Positions 1 to 11,077 of a stretch of 64,000 nt of DNA are shown piece by piece. Origin of the DNA: Coprinus comatus (lineage: Eukaryota > Basidiomycota > Agaricomycetes > Agaricales > Agaricaceae). The notes under the pieces are model-generated. The model was not told the origin of the DNA and searched no databases. It saw nothing but the letters and a program-made list of their open reading frames with translations. The translations under genes were made by a program, and so were the position numbers. Where the stretch lies: NCBI GenBank assembly GCA_034638255.1, contig JAWPGT010000010.1, forward strand, positions 62,001 through 126,000, given 5' to 3'. The stretch's first letter is position 1; every line of letters begins with the position of its first letter.

Positions 1-1003
1 ATCTCCCGTTGGTGTTGCCTCCCTTGAATCCTCCTCGTGGATATCTCCAAGGATATCGCTCACAAAGCAACAACGCACTTTGATATCTTCTACAAGTTCA
101 TCCGTAAGGATTTCTTGTGGCACTCTCGTAGCACGACTGGCAGGTGGAACAGTGACGGTAGATCCTAAAGACGATAGGGGAGGAAGGTAGGTCGCAAACA
201 TTAGGATAAGTGCGTGTAAATGTTCTGTTAGTCTTGCACCAGCTAACGGTGTTGTCTTCAGCAGTGGGAAAAGTGGCCTGGAAGCGAATATCTAATGAAT
301 AGTCAGTCAACCAAATGTATATCAGGGTTGGAAAATCATACAGGTAAAGCCACTGCTTCCAGATGACCACAATCTATCACCAATCCAGTTATTCTTCCGG
401 TGGCAATTAACGAGAGTAAATGGCTTGATGCAAAAGATACTGAGGGAACCTGTACTCTTTCGGTTAGAGCTTGTCCTTGGGAAGACTGGATAGCTGAATT
501 ACTTGGTTTTCGAATAATATTTTAGCCATAAGTTCCTTGATATGCATAGGCAATAAAGGATGTTCAACCAAGATAACCTTCCTCGCTTTTGGATCTGTCA
601 TTAGGGAACTTAAGGTCATTCAATACCATTCACCATCAAACCACGAAGTATATACATACTCACTCATGATACACCGACCTCAGGCATTTCTGCAAATGTA
701 TTTCCAACATCTTTTCTTCCTCGGCTCTTTGTTGGGGATCTGGATGTCGCGAAAGTTTCCATAGCGTGTCATTAGGGCCCACTGAGTATAGCACATTCCT
801 AGGCTTTCCTTCCCCACTAAATCCTACTTTCCATATCCTTGAGCCAGGGTCTATAATGACGCGATCCTCAACGCCATACAACGAATGCCGGCGGGTGGTA
901 GTGTAATGAGGCGACGAATGCAGTGCATGTGAGCCCCCAAGCGCGTCGTGGGTGTTGCTGGAACATGGGTAGACCTTGAAGTCGGTGTTGCCGGGGGGTT
1001 AGA
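1..1003 (-). CDS. ARP10: Actin-related protein 10 (dynactin subunit), 5' part
   Basis: This is the N-terminal part of the Arp10/Arp11 actin-related protein, which caps the pointed end of the dynactin filament and helps dynein bind cargo and membranes. Four exons can be read on the minus strand (1003-664, 594-503, 449-342 and 291-1) with GT-AG introns of 50-70 nt. The frame contains the ARP10 motif VIIDPGSRIWKVGFSGEGKP near the N terminus, then KVILVEHPLLP, the GLVIDCGHLE motif of the actin fold, and FASRPLFPLLKTTPLAGARL. The C-terminal half lies outside the window. The ATG at 1003 opens a Pro/Thr-rich leader that is out of frame with the conserved core. One more base in the C run at 934-938 would join them, so the start region looks frameshifted or mis-assembled. 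The family call is firm; the start is uncertain. Confidence 0.85.
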
Positions 1004-1123
1004 CATAGTGATTATTATTACAAGTGGAGTCCAGTATAAAAACCGAAATCATCACGTGTGTACATTGTAAGTAATCTCTAATTAAGGACAAACCATCTAC
1101 TATGCAACTATATGTACTATATA

Positions 1124-2432
1124 TTACGATTGTTTAGAAGACAACCGTGCAATGAAGATCATAATAAGAAGTGCCCAGTGTTCAAATTGTTCCTTGGACA
1201 TGAATAGAACACCTTGTGAAAGAACCGCTTTAACAATTTGTGCTTGCATGCCCTAATTTCACATTGTGAGATTCTTACTTTAGCGAAATGACGACAAAAC
1301 ATACCTGATACCACCCAACGAAGCCTTCTCGTTTTAACACTCGCCTCAAAATATCAATGGCACCAACATGTTTGCTCTGTGCGTGGTGGTAGGTTCCAGG
1401 AGGAGGTGGTTGTTGATGATGTTCGACAGCATCTTCAGCATCTGCACTACGGGCTTGGATGCGGACTTTGGCCATAATATAAGGATAAGTTACCTTCAAA
1501 ACCTTCAGTAATTTACGCCAAACGAGTCAAGGACAAACTTACAATAGTAGCAAGTGTTTTGCTGAAAGCTCCAACGAGGAAATTGAGACCCGGGGACATT
1601 TTGGCGGATTGTGCTTGTCCAGCAAGTAATACCAAGCTCTTCACTCGTTCGAAAACACCATATGTGATGGCGGGGTTGACTGTAAGGACAAGACCAGGTT
1701 TAATTCCTAGCCATAGACCACCGACACCCTCCTCTGCGATAATTTCACGAGCAATACCAAGGAAGGAATCGTCTGCTTTTTCTGTTTCTGAAGCGGGTAT
1801 TTCCTTGGCTTTTGGTCGACCTACTTGCTGTCTTGTAGCAATAACAGAAACAGGTATGGTGAATATTTGTGCAAGAGCACCAGCAACTGCTCCCAGTAAT
1901 AGTTCAGCAGCGGTCGATAAAACTGGTAGTTTTGATCCAGGAGGTAATTTCTTGGTCAGACGCTTGATATAAGCCCCTCTTACAAAGGAATAGAAAAAGA
2001 AATATGCATATTCTATGGAAAATTAGATCGAGAATTGCAAGAAATTGAATATAGAGTAACGTACGCATAGAGAATGTGTTCAACATTGTTGCACCAAACC
2101 CACGATAGAGTCCTGCAACTCCCTCGCTTTTGTAAACCCGAAGGAGAACTGTAAGCATTGATAGTTCGTCCTTGCCCTTCCCCTTTGAATCAGAAGGAAG
2201 CGCTTGAATACGTGTCTTGGCACTGAAGATTTATAAACATTGGCTCTACCCCAAGGCAAGGTAGGTTCAAACGTACACATCCAGAGGATACACAACACTA
2301 TATTTAACGTCTGGGTGAGTGTATAGAATCGAAAGATGTGTTTTTGACTTACGCAGTGGAGAAACATCCTCCAAGAGCACCAGCCAGAGCCGATCCGAAT
2401 GGGCTGAGTGCTTGCTTTGACTGTGCAGACAT
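1124..2432 (-). CDS. ANT1: Peroxisomal-type adenine nucleotide carrier (SLC25A17/ANT1-like)
   Basis: This is a mitochondrial-carrier-family protein of the peroxisomal PMP47/ANT1 type, which exchanges ATP and AMP across the peroxisomal membrane to support fatty-acid activation. The reading starts MSAQSKQALSPFGSALAGAL at 2432. Three carrier repeats are visible: YPLDVAKTRIQ; IPVSVIATRQQVGRP inside the long exon at about 1990-1540; and YPYIMAKVRIQARSADAED. The last exon reads GMQAQIVKAVLSQGVLFMSK, a typical C-terminal carrier helix, and ends at a TAA at 1124. A 21-nt microexon at 2277-2297 completes the first signature. The second repeat has PVSVIATR instead of the canonical P-x-D/E-x-x-K/R, as is usual for this subfamily. 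The gene lies downstream of nothing it obviously works with; ARP10 follows on the same strand. Substrate is inferred from family resemblance only. Confidence 0.85.
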
Positions 2433-3981
2433 CGCTAACAGGAGGAAGCCGGTGAGTGATAACTTGCAATATATGGTTCCGGCTAACCTCTACCCACCCC
2501 GGATCATGTGATTCGAAATGAAATATACCCTGAGTACCCCGCCCGTATCCGAATTCTCTCGAGACGTCACCGGTCCCGGGACTTTTATTTGCTCTTACTC
2601 TTAGAAATATAACAGTACAACAGCTGCTGACCATAACATATTGACACTATTGCCGTGCATAGAGACCAACCCAGAAACACCCTGGGCCTATCATTACTTC
2701 AACCTTCAACTTATTCTCCTTACAACGCTGTAACATATCGTTCACTTGGCCTCTCTGATAAACCCCGCAAATCCACTACATATACGAATATTGATTATCT
2801 TCTCCCACGAATCGGAACTGCTTTATATGAGAAATGTTCAATGTTGAGCCGCTTGGCTGAACTTTATTCATTTTCACAACACGATGCATGTAAAAATAGC
2901 TCAGGAAGATGGTCTACTTATGGGCAGCTATGGCAGAATAGGGCAGAATTCAACGATAACCCGAAGGGTGGCTTGGGCCTAAACGTTCTGAACGTGAAGC
3001 TTATAAATATGTATTGACCTGTACTAATAGCTTGAACTTCTACTGACGTACTATCACGTGGATGCCAAATATAAGAGAAGCAATTATCACTTTCCAGAAA
3101 TAAACTGAATGTAATAGCATTTTGAACAGCAATAATCTGACAGAAGTTAATTGTCTTCGGCTTAATTATCTACAAACCCACACTGTCAATATCTTAATCA
3201 AGTTGATGAGAAGTTTGAAGATTATCGCGGCTTTAATATCACGAGGGGTTAATCATATCTGAATCTAACAACAACGGGGGACTGTAGTAGGCCGAGTTAA
3301 ATCCAAGATACAATTGAAAGGGACACAACAAAACATCGGAAATATCTCACTGCAATAACCAAAGTCAGGGTTCTAGTTTGTTGTTGTAGTACTGAAGTGC
3401 TGAAGAGAAAGTACCTGAGAGTGGTACTTCCATCGGGGTAATCATTCAATTGTCTTTCTTAATCCCGGGTTCAAAGGAGCCCGCTCATATTAGGTGTGCA
3501 CATGAATGATTTCGATTTCTGATGAAAGGCGCAACAATAAGAACAACAATAGCGAAGTTCAATTAACCAAAGCAACGGAAGCGGAAAGTGATTGTAAAGT
3601 AAAAATACAGTGAGTCGTTAATAATAGCAAACATAGGAGATGTATGTACAACATACGAACATAATAAACACATAATGATCATGTACAAACCAAACACCCA
3701 GCGTATGATTGAATTGTTGAAAACAAGGAGCATGGGAGGTACAAGGGTGGTAGAACTTGCTACCATCCCATAAAAATAAATATCCATGAAGGGAAAAAGT
3801 AAGCCGTCTTGACATAAGAGCTCGTAAAGTTGAGGTAAAAAAAGAACAAGAAAATTAGGAGAGCATTGAGAAGTGTTAAGACCAAGGTAAAGTGTCGAGG
3901 TGAAAACAATTCAGATGTGATGGTGTAAGGGATCGACGGGGGGAAATGAGGAAAATCAGGACACATGTCCAAGATCCTGGA
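2433..3981. other. Intergenic, no convincing gene
   Basis: This AT-rich stretch lies between the carrier start and the 3' end of the first arrestin-like gene. It holds a plus-strand open frame of 120 codons at 2655-3017 with no recognisable domain and unremarkable composition, which I do not call. The 450 nt before 2433 on the promoter side should hold the carrier promoter. No repeats or RNA genes were recognised. Confidence 0.5.
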
Positions 3982-5493
3982 TTATGCGACCATAATTTGA
4001 CCATGTGAAGATGCCTGGAACCTATCCTCATGCCTTCTACCGATTGCCAGAGGGTCGTACGCAGGTGGCGCATAATGCATCACGCGAGGTCCTTTAGCAT
4101 GCATTGTAGCAATTTCCACCGGCTCTGAGAGAAGTGTAGTTTGTGAATCCGATTTGAAGTCGCTGACAACGAATGGACAGAGGGCGATAGAGTACGAAAT
4201 GCTGAAATGTCCCATATCCGAAGAGGGTCGTAGATCCTTTGGTAGCTTGATCTCTCCTTCGAGATTACAGGTGTTGGTGTTGTTTGGCATAGTCGAAGAT
4301 GGCCACCAAGTGGCGATACCCATATCCTCTACAGTCTCATTCCATGCAACATCTGCACGAGAGAGTGAAGTCTTATTGTAAAACCTCACACGCCGGCGGA
4401 GGTTAACAACAACCGATGATGGCACAGAAAAAGCCTCCAATGTCTCGGCATCAGTACTTTCAATGGATAGGGCGCATGGAATTACAGTTCCTCGTGTATA
4501 GCACAAAGGCTTAGCAATAGAAAGCTAATTTACAATCAGCCTCAGATATTGGTCGTGAACGAAAGAGACATACAGTACAACGAGCCTCAACTCGACGAGA
4601 CTTGGACATGACACCTCGGCAAGAAACAGGTCTCAATGTCTTCCAGCCTTCTGGATCAGTTATGGGTCCGGGAAGTGGGCAGCCTTGTTGGTAAGCAAGT
4701 CGTCTAAGGAATGAAGGCAAGCTAGGTCGTGTACTGGGCACATAACCAAAGGCGGTCTTGATCCTGATTTACAGTTTAGCGTGACCTTTTCAACCAAGAG
4801 CAAGGCACCACTTACTGGCTGTCCGCCCTCAACTTTCCTCGCGAAACATCAAGGGTAAGATCATACTGAACACTGACTCTAGTATGGCGTTCAAGGAATG
4901 TTTCCGGTAGTCTGCATGATCTTATTTCTCCTGAACCAGTAGGCACTTCAACAGATCTAGGAAGGGTGATAGAAATCGGCCAAACACAATGACCAAGAAG
5001 TTTAGAGCCTAGGGTTCCCTCTGATGATGACGGTAATCGGGGGGCATCAGGGGATTTAGACCATATAGGGTAGACATAGTCTAAGAAAGCGAAAGAGTCG
5101 TCGGTACTTGATCCAGTAATTACACGACCGGTGATCTATTGGAAGGTAAGTGACCGCGTCTATCGAAATATTTGAAAGTCTGCGTACAGTTAGGTAGACA
5201 GCATTAATGGAATCTCCCTTCCCGGCCATGATTTCCAGCTGGCCTGTAATATCCTCTCGTTCAAAGAAGGTGGGTAGAGATTTTGAAGATTTGGCACTGC
5301 TGAAGACCTTCAACGTTATTTTTCCCTCATTAACGGAATAATTATGTTCTGTAGGTTCACGACGAATAGCTGCCGTATGCTGCTGAGGGGTAGGGGTATC
5401 ACGGCGGGTATATGGAGGAAGGTCATTGGACTCTGGTGCCAGACCAGGGCGGGCTGAATATCTCCTGTAACGAGGGGGGGCGGAGGAGTCCAT
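3982..5493 (-). CDS. Arrestin-like protein, copy 1
   Basis: This is an alpha-arrestin-like protein of the kind common in basidiomycetes, probably an adaptor in membrane-protein trafficking or ubiquitination. The start MDSSAPPRYRRYSARPGL is followed by a Pro-rich leader with PPYTRRDT, then the N-arrestin domain (EGKITLKVFSSAK, ITGQLEIMAGKGDSINAVYL, ITGRVITGSS) and a C-terminal arrestin part with GPITDPEGWKTLRPV and CYTRGTVIPCALSI. At least three short introns are needed, for example donors near 5188, 4817 and 4573. The final exon ends SSHGQIMVA at a stop at 3982. The next gene upstream (6147-7889) is a paralogue in the same orientation with the same exon-joining motifs. The exact adaptor role and any PPxY-type ligase-binding motif are not evident, so function is inferred at the fold level. 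Confidence 0.75.
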
Positions 5494-6146
5494 CGAGGGA
5501 TAAGAAAAGGGAGAAGATGAAAGAGTGGATATATACTCACGGAAATGAGTAGGGTGTTAAACGGGACAACAAGGCATGGGCTAATTGTAGTAGGAACCTG
5601 GTACGAACCGAGACATGGTTGAACACCAAGTTGGACAATTGTTTGTGGACCGTGGAAATCTAATGAAAATGGACAAACGACGCAGTATAACCGGCATAGC
5701 ACCTTCGGGGCTCATCAAGCGGAATGACATTTGTGGAATAAGGGGCTTACGAGACAAATGAGAACCCTGAATATCTATTTTTGAACCCTGATGCTCACGT
5801 GAGAAGGCACCTCCAAACAATTGAGCGCTACCACGAGCACCAAAGACAATTAACAGTCACAGCCATGCAGATCCTGGCCATCTGGTTTCCAATGTTACTA
5901 CTGGACTTCTCTTTTCCCGACGTCAGAAATCACTGTATACTTCCGAGGCGTATTGGAATGAGCACATGTTACTGAAAGACAAAAACAGTTAATATTACAG
6001 TCTCGACATCCTGGCTCAACTAGTATGACGTATAGTATAGTTAAGCTAGAACTTTTGGATATCAACTCGCAAACAAAGAACGGTGCATCTGCTTATAACG
6101 TACCTCTAGATACATGACGTTAGGAAAAATTAGAAGGCAATGAGGT
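5494..6146. other. Intergenic between the arrestin-like paralogues
   Basis: This spacer carries the presumed promoter and 5' UTR of copy 1 and the 3' UTR of copy 2. An open frame of 79 codons at 5581-5820 on the minus strand and a shorter one on the plus strand have no recognisable content. Nothing else was seen. Confidence 0.5.
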
Positions 6147-7889
6147 TTAATAATCGAAGTCATTCGTATTTGTTGACTGATAATGCGGTCCTGCCGCAAT
6201 TGTGTCCAGGGATTCGTATTCTGGAGGAACGTATAATCGAGGTCTGGGTCCAGGTGTATAACTAGTAGTGATATCCACAGGTTGTTCAAAAAGATCTTCT
6301 GAAGTTTCTGATTCAAAAGCAAGGCTGTTAAAAGGGAACAAGACAGCGGAATACTTAAAGAAACCCGTGTCAACAACTTGCACCTCATATTATGATCGGA
6401 AGATTACCTCTACGCGGAAGTGAGCCATCGCAGACGAAGGTTTCAAATCGACCTTGAGATGGAGTTCTCCATGTAACTCTCTTGTGTGCCTCGTTTCTTT
6501 TGCAGACCACCACGTTGCTAACTCTGAGTGTTCTATCTGATCTTTCCATGCTGGATCATCGAGATATTTGGCTGTATCTGCCGCGGCCTTTACACGTCTT
6601 CGTAAACGCATTATAGGAGCTTTTGGTGTTGCTACAATCTCCAGAGCTCGTTTATCTTGTGCGCGCAGCGTAAGCCAGCAGGGTATGGCAGACCCTCTTG
6701 TATATGCCAGCTGTAATTCATTTGAGTTAATCAGTCTCGCTATTGGCATTTTACCAGACTCACAGGTTTGGCGAGGGATAGCTGTAGATACGAGTGAATA
6801 AACAGTACATTTTCACAATAATGTTCCTAAACTTACAGTACAATACACACTAACATCACGTATTTTATCCACTCGTCCTTGCATCCGAACCGTCTTACAC
6901 GTGTGCCAACCATCTGGGTCTTCACTAGGTCCAGGTAGAGTTGCATTATTTTCATAAGCAATTTGGCGTAGAGATGAAGGGGTTTCAGGAACCGTGAATG
7001 GTACATAGGCGAACTGTGTCGTTATTCTGCAACATGGAAAATTGAATATATGTTCAAGGCTCAAGTACGGGCTAGAGATCCTTACCTTTTATCTTGTTTA
7101 AAGTATCCTCTTATAAACCTCAAGCAAATTTCATACCGCACGCTCACCCTCCCATGTCTCTCCCAAAACGATTCTGGAAGAGTATACACTCGGGGTTCTC
7201 CTTTTGGTTTTGATGCAATAACCACTTCCTTGGGTATATCGATAGAATATGGCCATGTAAATGTTCCTTGTAGTTTGTCGGTATAATGCTCTTCGGTAGA
7301 TGGTCCCTCTGTCTTGTTTTTAATAGGGTATCGTGGATTTCCCATGCACCTTGACCAGACTGTTTGGTTTTTTTCAAAAAATGTGAAGTGTTCGCTTGGA
7401 CGAGTACCAGTGATCACTTGTCCCCTTACCTGATAAAACATAATCATTAATCAATTTCTGAATTGAATCAAAGTTGCCACAAAGGAGTAGCGAAAAAAAA
7501 AAACTTACGGAAACGATCGCAGAATCAATCTTCTCTGCTTTAGCAGCATACAATTTCACCTCTCCTTCAATTTTCGATCCTTCCAAAAATGTAGGTATTG
7601 CAACTGACAATGACTCATCTGCAACGACTTTCAACTCCGCCCATGTATGTCCATTCTTCCGAGATTCAAATGTGAAAACTTTTGTTGATAAAGGTGGTGG
7701 TGATGGTGCCCTTCTCGATATCCGTTGTGACCTTTGGCGAGAGAGTAATGAGACCCTTAGATGACGTTGGTCGAACATGGCAGACGAGGAATTCCATCGC
7801 CTCACTTCATCAGGTGCGTATAATTGGTTGTAATCTGGTGGATTAGAAGTGATTGATGTAGAAGAAGGCGCACAGACAATGTCAGTCAT
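6147..7889 (-). CDS. Arrestin-like protein, copy 2
   Basis: This is a second arrestin-like protein, tandem and co-oriented with copy 1. The first exon starts MTDIVCAPSSTSITSNPPDY at 7889 and carries a Ser/Arg-rich leader, then KVFTFESRKNGHTWAELKVV and FLEGSKIEGEVKLYAAKAEK, which align in order with the N-arrestin segment of copy 1. Later exons read ITGTRPSEHFTFFEKNQTVW, GPSEDPDGWHTCKTVRMQGR, AYTRGSAIPCWLTLRAQDKR and MRLRRRVKAAADTAKYLDDP, and the last exon ends HYQSTNTNDFDY at a stop at 6147. The equivalent motifs of copy 1 are GPITDPEGWKTLRPV, YTRGTVIPCALSI and VNLRRRVRFYNKTS, so the pair arose by duplication and has diverged strongly. Introns of about 50-60 nt separate the pieces. Function is inferred from the fold: a trafficking or signalling adaptor. 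Confidence 0.78.
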
Positions 7890-8304
7890 GGATCAAAATT
7901 AAGGCGGTTTTGAAGTATTCCCGAAGATAGGGCAGGGAACGAAGGTGAAAGACGATGGTAGAATGGGATGAAGTATTCTGTTATAGGGAGGTACGACGAT
8001 TACCCGGTAAAATGAAAACCCACCAATGGGGCTTAGAGCCTTCGATACTTGTGAGGCGGTGTGTAAACGGTTAAACAATGATATGAATGAAGTTTTGTCT
8101 TGGAAGTCTTGTTAGTTATGTATGGACCAAAATTCAATAAGTATCGTTATTCATGAATGCATGATCACGAATCGTGTCCTGAACTGGTGGTTCTAGGGAA
8201 GGGAATTGATAGGAGTAATTTTCGCAGTCTAAAAATGGAAAAGCGTATATACGGATCTTTTGTATGGAGTCTAGCATGAGGGGTTTTGCGGATCAGGGAA
8301 GGAT
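7890..8304. other. Intergenic
   Basis: This spacer lies between the start of arrestin-like copy 2 and the 3' end of the Atg22-like gene, both on the minus strand. It should hold the promoter of copy 2 and the 3' UTR of the Atg22-like gene. No open frame, repeat or RNA gene could be supported. Confidence 0.5.
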
Positions 8305-10825
8305 CTACTTGTACTTGTCTACTTTCCCGCTCACGTTTTCATCAACGATAGGGGCATTGAATGGAGATTCGGTGAAAGGAAGAGCAAAAGCGTCACGATT
8401 CTGTTCAGCATCAATGAACTTCACACATTCAATTCGGCTCTTTCCCGTGTCAATCATCCAGAGGGGGACAAGGCTTACGGTACCCCTAAAATAAGGGGGA
8501 ATGAGCCATCTTGTGAGGAAGCTTGAGTTTATGCACACAAGAACGTACATCACGAACAAGAAGACAAACGGCATATTGTTATTATGATTGGACGCAGTGA
8601 TGATCGCGCTAGAAATTAGTGGTCCAACAAACGTCGATGTCTTACCGATCTTGTGATTCGAGATGTCAATTGAGGTTTAGTGTTTGAAAAAGGGATATAT
8701 GTCCCACCACAGAGAATAAGGAGAAGAACAAAAACCTAGAAAGCCAAGAACATTCTGAATGTCAATAATGAGGGATGAAAGGCTATTTATGGTATACTTG
8801 CATCTGGGGCAAGGGTGATACTTCACTAATCATGGTTTGAAAATATGCGTACGCGGGGCAGACGAGTAGACCATAGTATGCTTGATATGCCCTATCGAGG
8901 AACCATTAGTTCAACCTAAATCAACATTAGAATTCGAAAACTTACCAAACCTCCCATACATTCTTAAAGCCGAAGTTAGATGATTGGATCCCAATTAACC
9001 CCCAGACGGTGAGGAGCTATCAGAAATAGAAACAAGTAGTTTGTACCTGTACTGAAAGAGCGAACGGATCGGAAACTCACGATGATCCAGAATGAGTTGA
9101 ACAGGAGCATCTTAGTAGCCAGTAATTGTAATTTAATAATGTTTTACGGTGATCCAGTATTAAGAACGACTGACCACTCGAGTTGAGATTTTGAAACGCT
9201 TCTGAATGAACCAGAATGCACTATTAACCTGTGAGGATAATTCAGATAGGAGGGAAGGAGTACTTACTAAATACCTAAGCATTGTGTAGCTATTCCAACG
9301 AGGAGTAGATATGTCAGATCGAGAGTCGAATATGATACAAGGCTACAGGTTGCAATCAAATTATGATTTACTTAAATCAAGAAAAATTAGAGCTACCTAT
9401 TCTGTAATGTTCCAACAACAGTTCTATAATGCAACTTATGAGCAGCCCGAAGAAGATATGACTATTCGAGTTAACGAACACCGTAGTATTTAGAGTTTCA
9501 CCCCTAGTAAAATCGTTAGTAATGGAATGCAAATGCAGAAAAACTTCCCGGACATCATAAAATAGTATATTAGATATAGAAATGTTTGTTTCAGCTTTAA
9601 GCATTCCCTAAATGCGACATATAGCTGTTTGACACCAACGGTCATGAGATTTGTACCAGGTGGGGGGTCGAGGCCTGAACGATACTGTTCCCAGGTAAAC
9701 CAAGGAAGGGCACATAATACTGGTACACAAATATGAGTGAGTTTGATAACTAGATCCGTGAGCCACCTTACACCAAACGCCACCTGTATACGCGATAATC
9801 ACGCTGAATGCGTGTGTATTATTCTCGGTACTATCGTCACTCTTGAGGGCTTTCAGAATTCCTACCATTACGGCCAGAATTAAAATTTCTCCGGCTGAGC
9901 AAATGGTGAAGGAAATGTTCGAAATGCGGTTTCTTTGCAATGAGACGAAGCGTGCATGAGCCTCCTCACTTCAAAATAATAATTAGTAAGGTATTATGAA
10001 GCTCTTCTGTGTGGCTTACTCCTTGTCCCCGTCGTCGACCTGTCTGAGAGATTCTTGAACCTCGGGAAGATCTCTAGCCAGTCCTGGAAAAGCCGCCGAC
10101 CAGAAAGTGAAGCATAGCTAGCAAACATGGCATGAAGCTTGAAGACTAGAACTCGGGGGAGAAAGCATGTATACCTGATATCCAATCACTGACAGATGAC
10201 GGTTTACTAACAAACAACAGTATAAGTTGGTAGGACTTACAGCCCATCACATAGAGTATGAGACCCTGACTCCATTTCGACGGATCCTGAACGCCGAGCC
10301 AACCAAATGCAACACAAACTGATAATACAGTGAAGAAAATAGTGATATATGGTCTGATATAAACCTCATTTATGGGTGTACTTGGACAATTTCCTAAAGC
10401 ACTAACCTCCAGCGACCATAGTCGGCCCATGCTCCAATAACAAGAAGAAGTACTGCCTGAATTACAAAGCTAATAGCGTTTGTTAACAGCACAATTGCAT
10501 TTACTGAATAAAGGCCTTAATAAACGGTATGTTGTTCCCAAGGGTACATACCATCGCGAACCTGACCGATGAATGGTAGAACACATTGCGCAGTGGTACA
10601 GGGAACAGTAAACGCGGAGTACGAAGGATCATAGCCCGCCAAAAATAACAAGTTTTGGAACTGGGATGGGCCAAAGTTAAAGCCAGAGAGTCCGTTGTTG
10701 CCAATATAATAAATATAGTACGACCAAAGCTCGAGACGCCTGGTAACTGTCTTGTTAACTTGAGGGCTTGTCGTACGTGGTGTAGGCGACTCGGAGACGA
10801 TTTTCTCGTCCCGGTTGACGTTCAT
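8305..10825 (-). CDS. Atg22-like vacuolar amino-acid effluxer (MFS)
   Basis: This is a major-facilitator protein of the Atg22 family, which exports amino acids released by autophagy from the vacuole. The start MNVNRDEKIVSESPTPRTTS is followed by the family hallmark ELWSYYIYYIGNNGLSGFNF and FGPSQFQNLLFLAGYDP. Further exons give AIVLLTNAISFVIQAVLLLV, GAWADYGRWR, ITIFFTVLSVCVAFGWLGV, a cytoplasmic LARDLPEVQESLRQ segment, NISFTICSAGEILILAVMVG and several other hydrophobic helices, then MPFVFLFVM. The soluble tail SRIECVKFIDAEQNRDAFAL ends at a stop at 8305. About ten to twelve membrane segments are distributed over roughly a dozen exons with introns near 50 nt. The gene is divergent from MIC60 across a 252-bp spacer. 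It could be a paralogue rather than the strict ATG22 orthologue, because basidiomycetes often hold several copies, so no symbol is given. Confidence 0.85.
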
Positions 10826-11077
10826 GGTTCACTGGTAAGAGTCCATATGGACTGGAGCGATAAGGATTGCAGTTTCTAAATGGAGTGGGAACTCCTCGTG
10901 TGAGTAACTTGCTGCAAGTGCACAACTGCAAGAATAGAAGCCATCAGGATCTAATTTAGGACAGGGCCTGCACGTGAGCTAACGGACAAACTCGGACACA
11001 ACAAGTCTGCTCGCCGTCGCCTACAACTCCTAGCTGTCTTTTCGCGACGTGCAGCAACCTTGCTACGCGTATACAAC
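10826..11077. promoter_or_regulatory. Bidirectional promoter, Atg22-like / MIC60
   Basis: The 252 bp between the two divergent start codons must hold both promoters and both 5' UTRs. No TATA box is evident at a usual distance from either start. The call rests on gene geometry only. Confidence 0.55.

Noticed and set aside
2655..3017. Plus-strand open frame of 120 codons upstream of the carrier gene
   Set aside because: No domain or motif, no splice context, and ordinary composition; frames of this length occur by chance in the window.
5581..5820. Minus-strand open frame upstream of arrestin-like copy 1
   Set aside because: No link in frame or splice sites to the arrestin start at 5493, and no conserved content.
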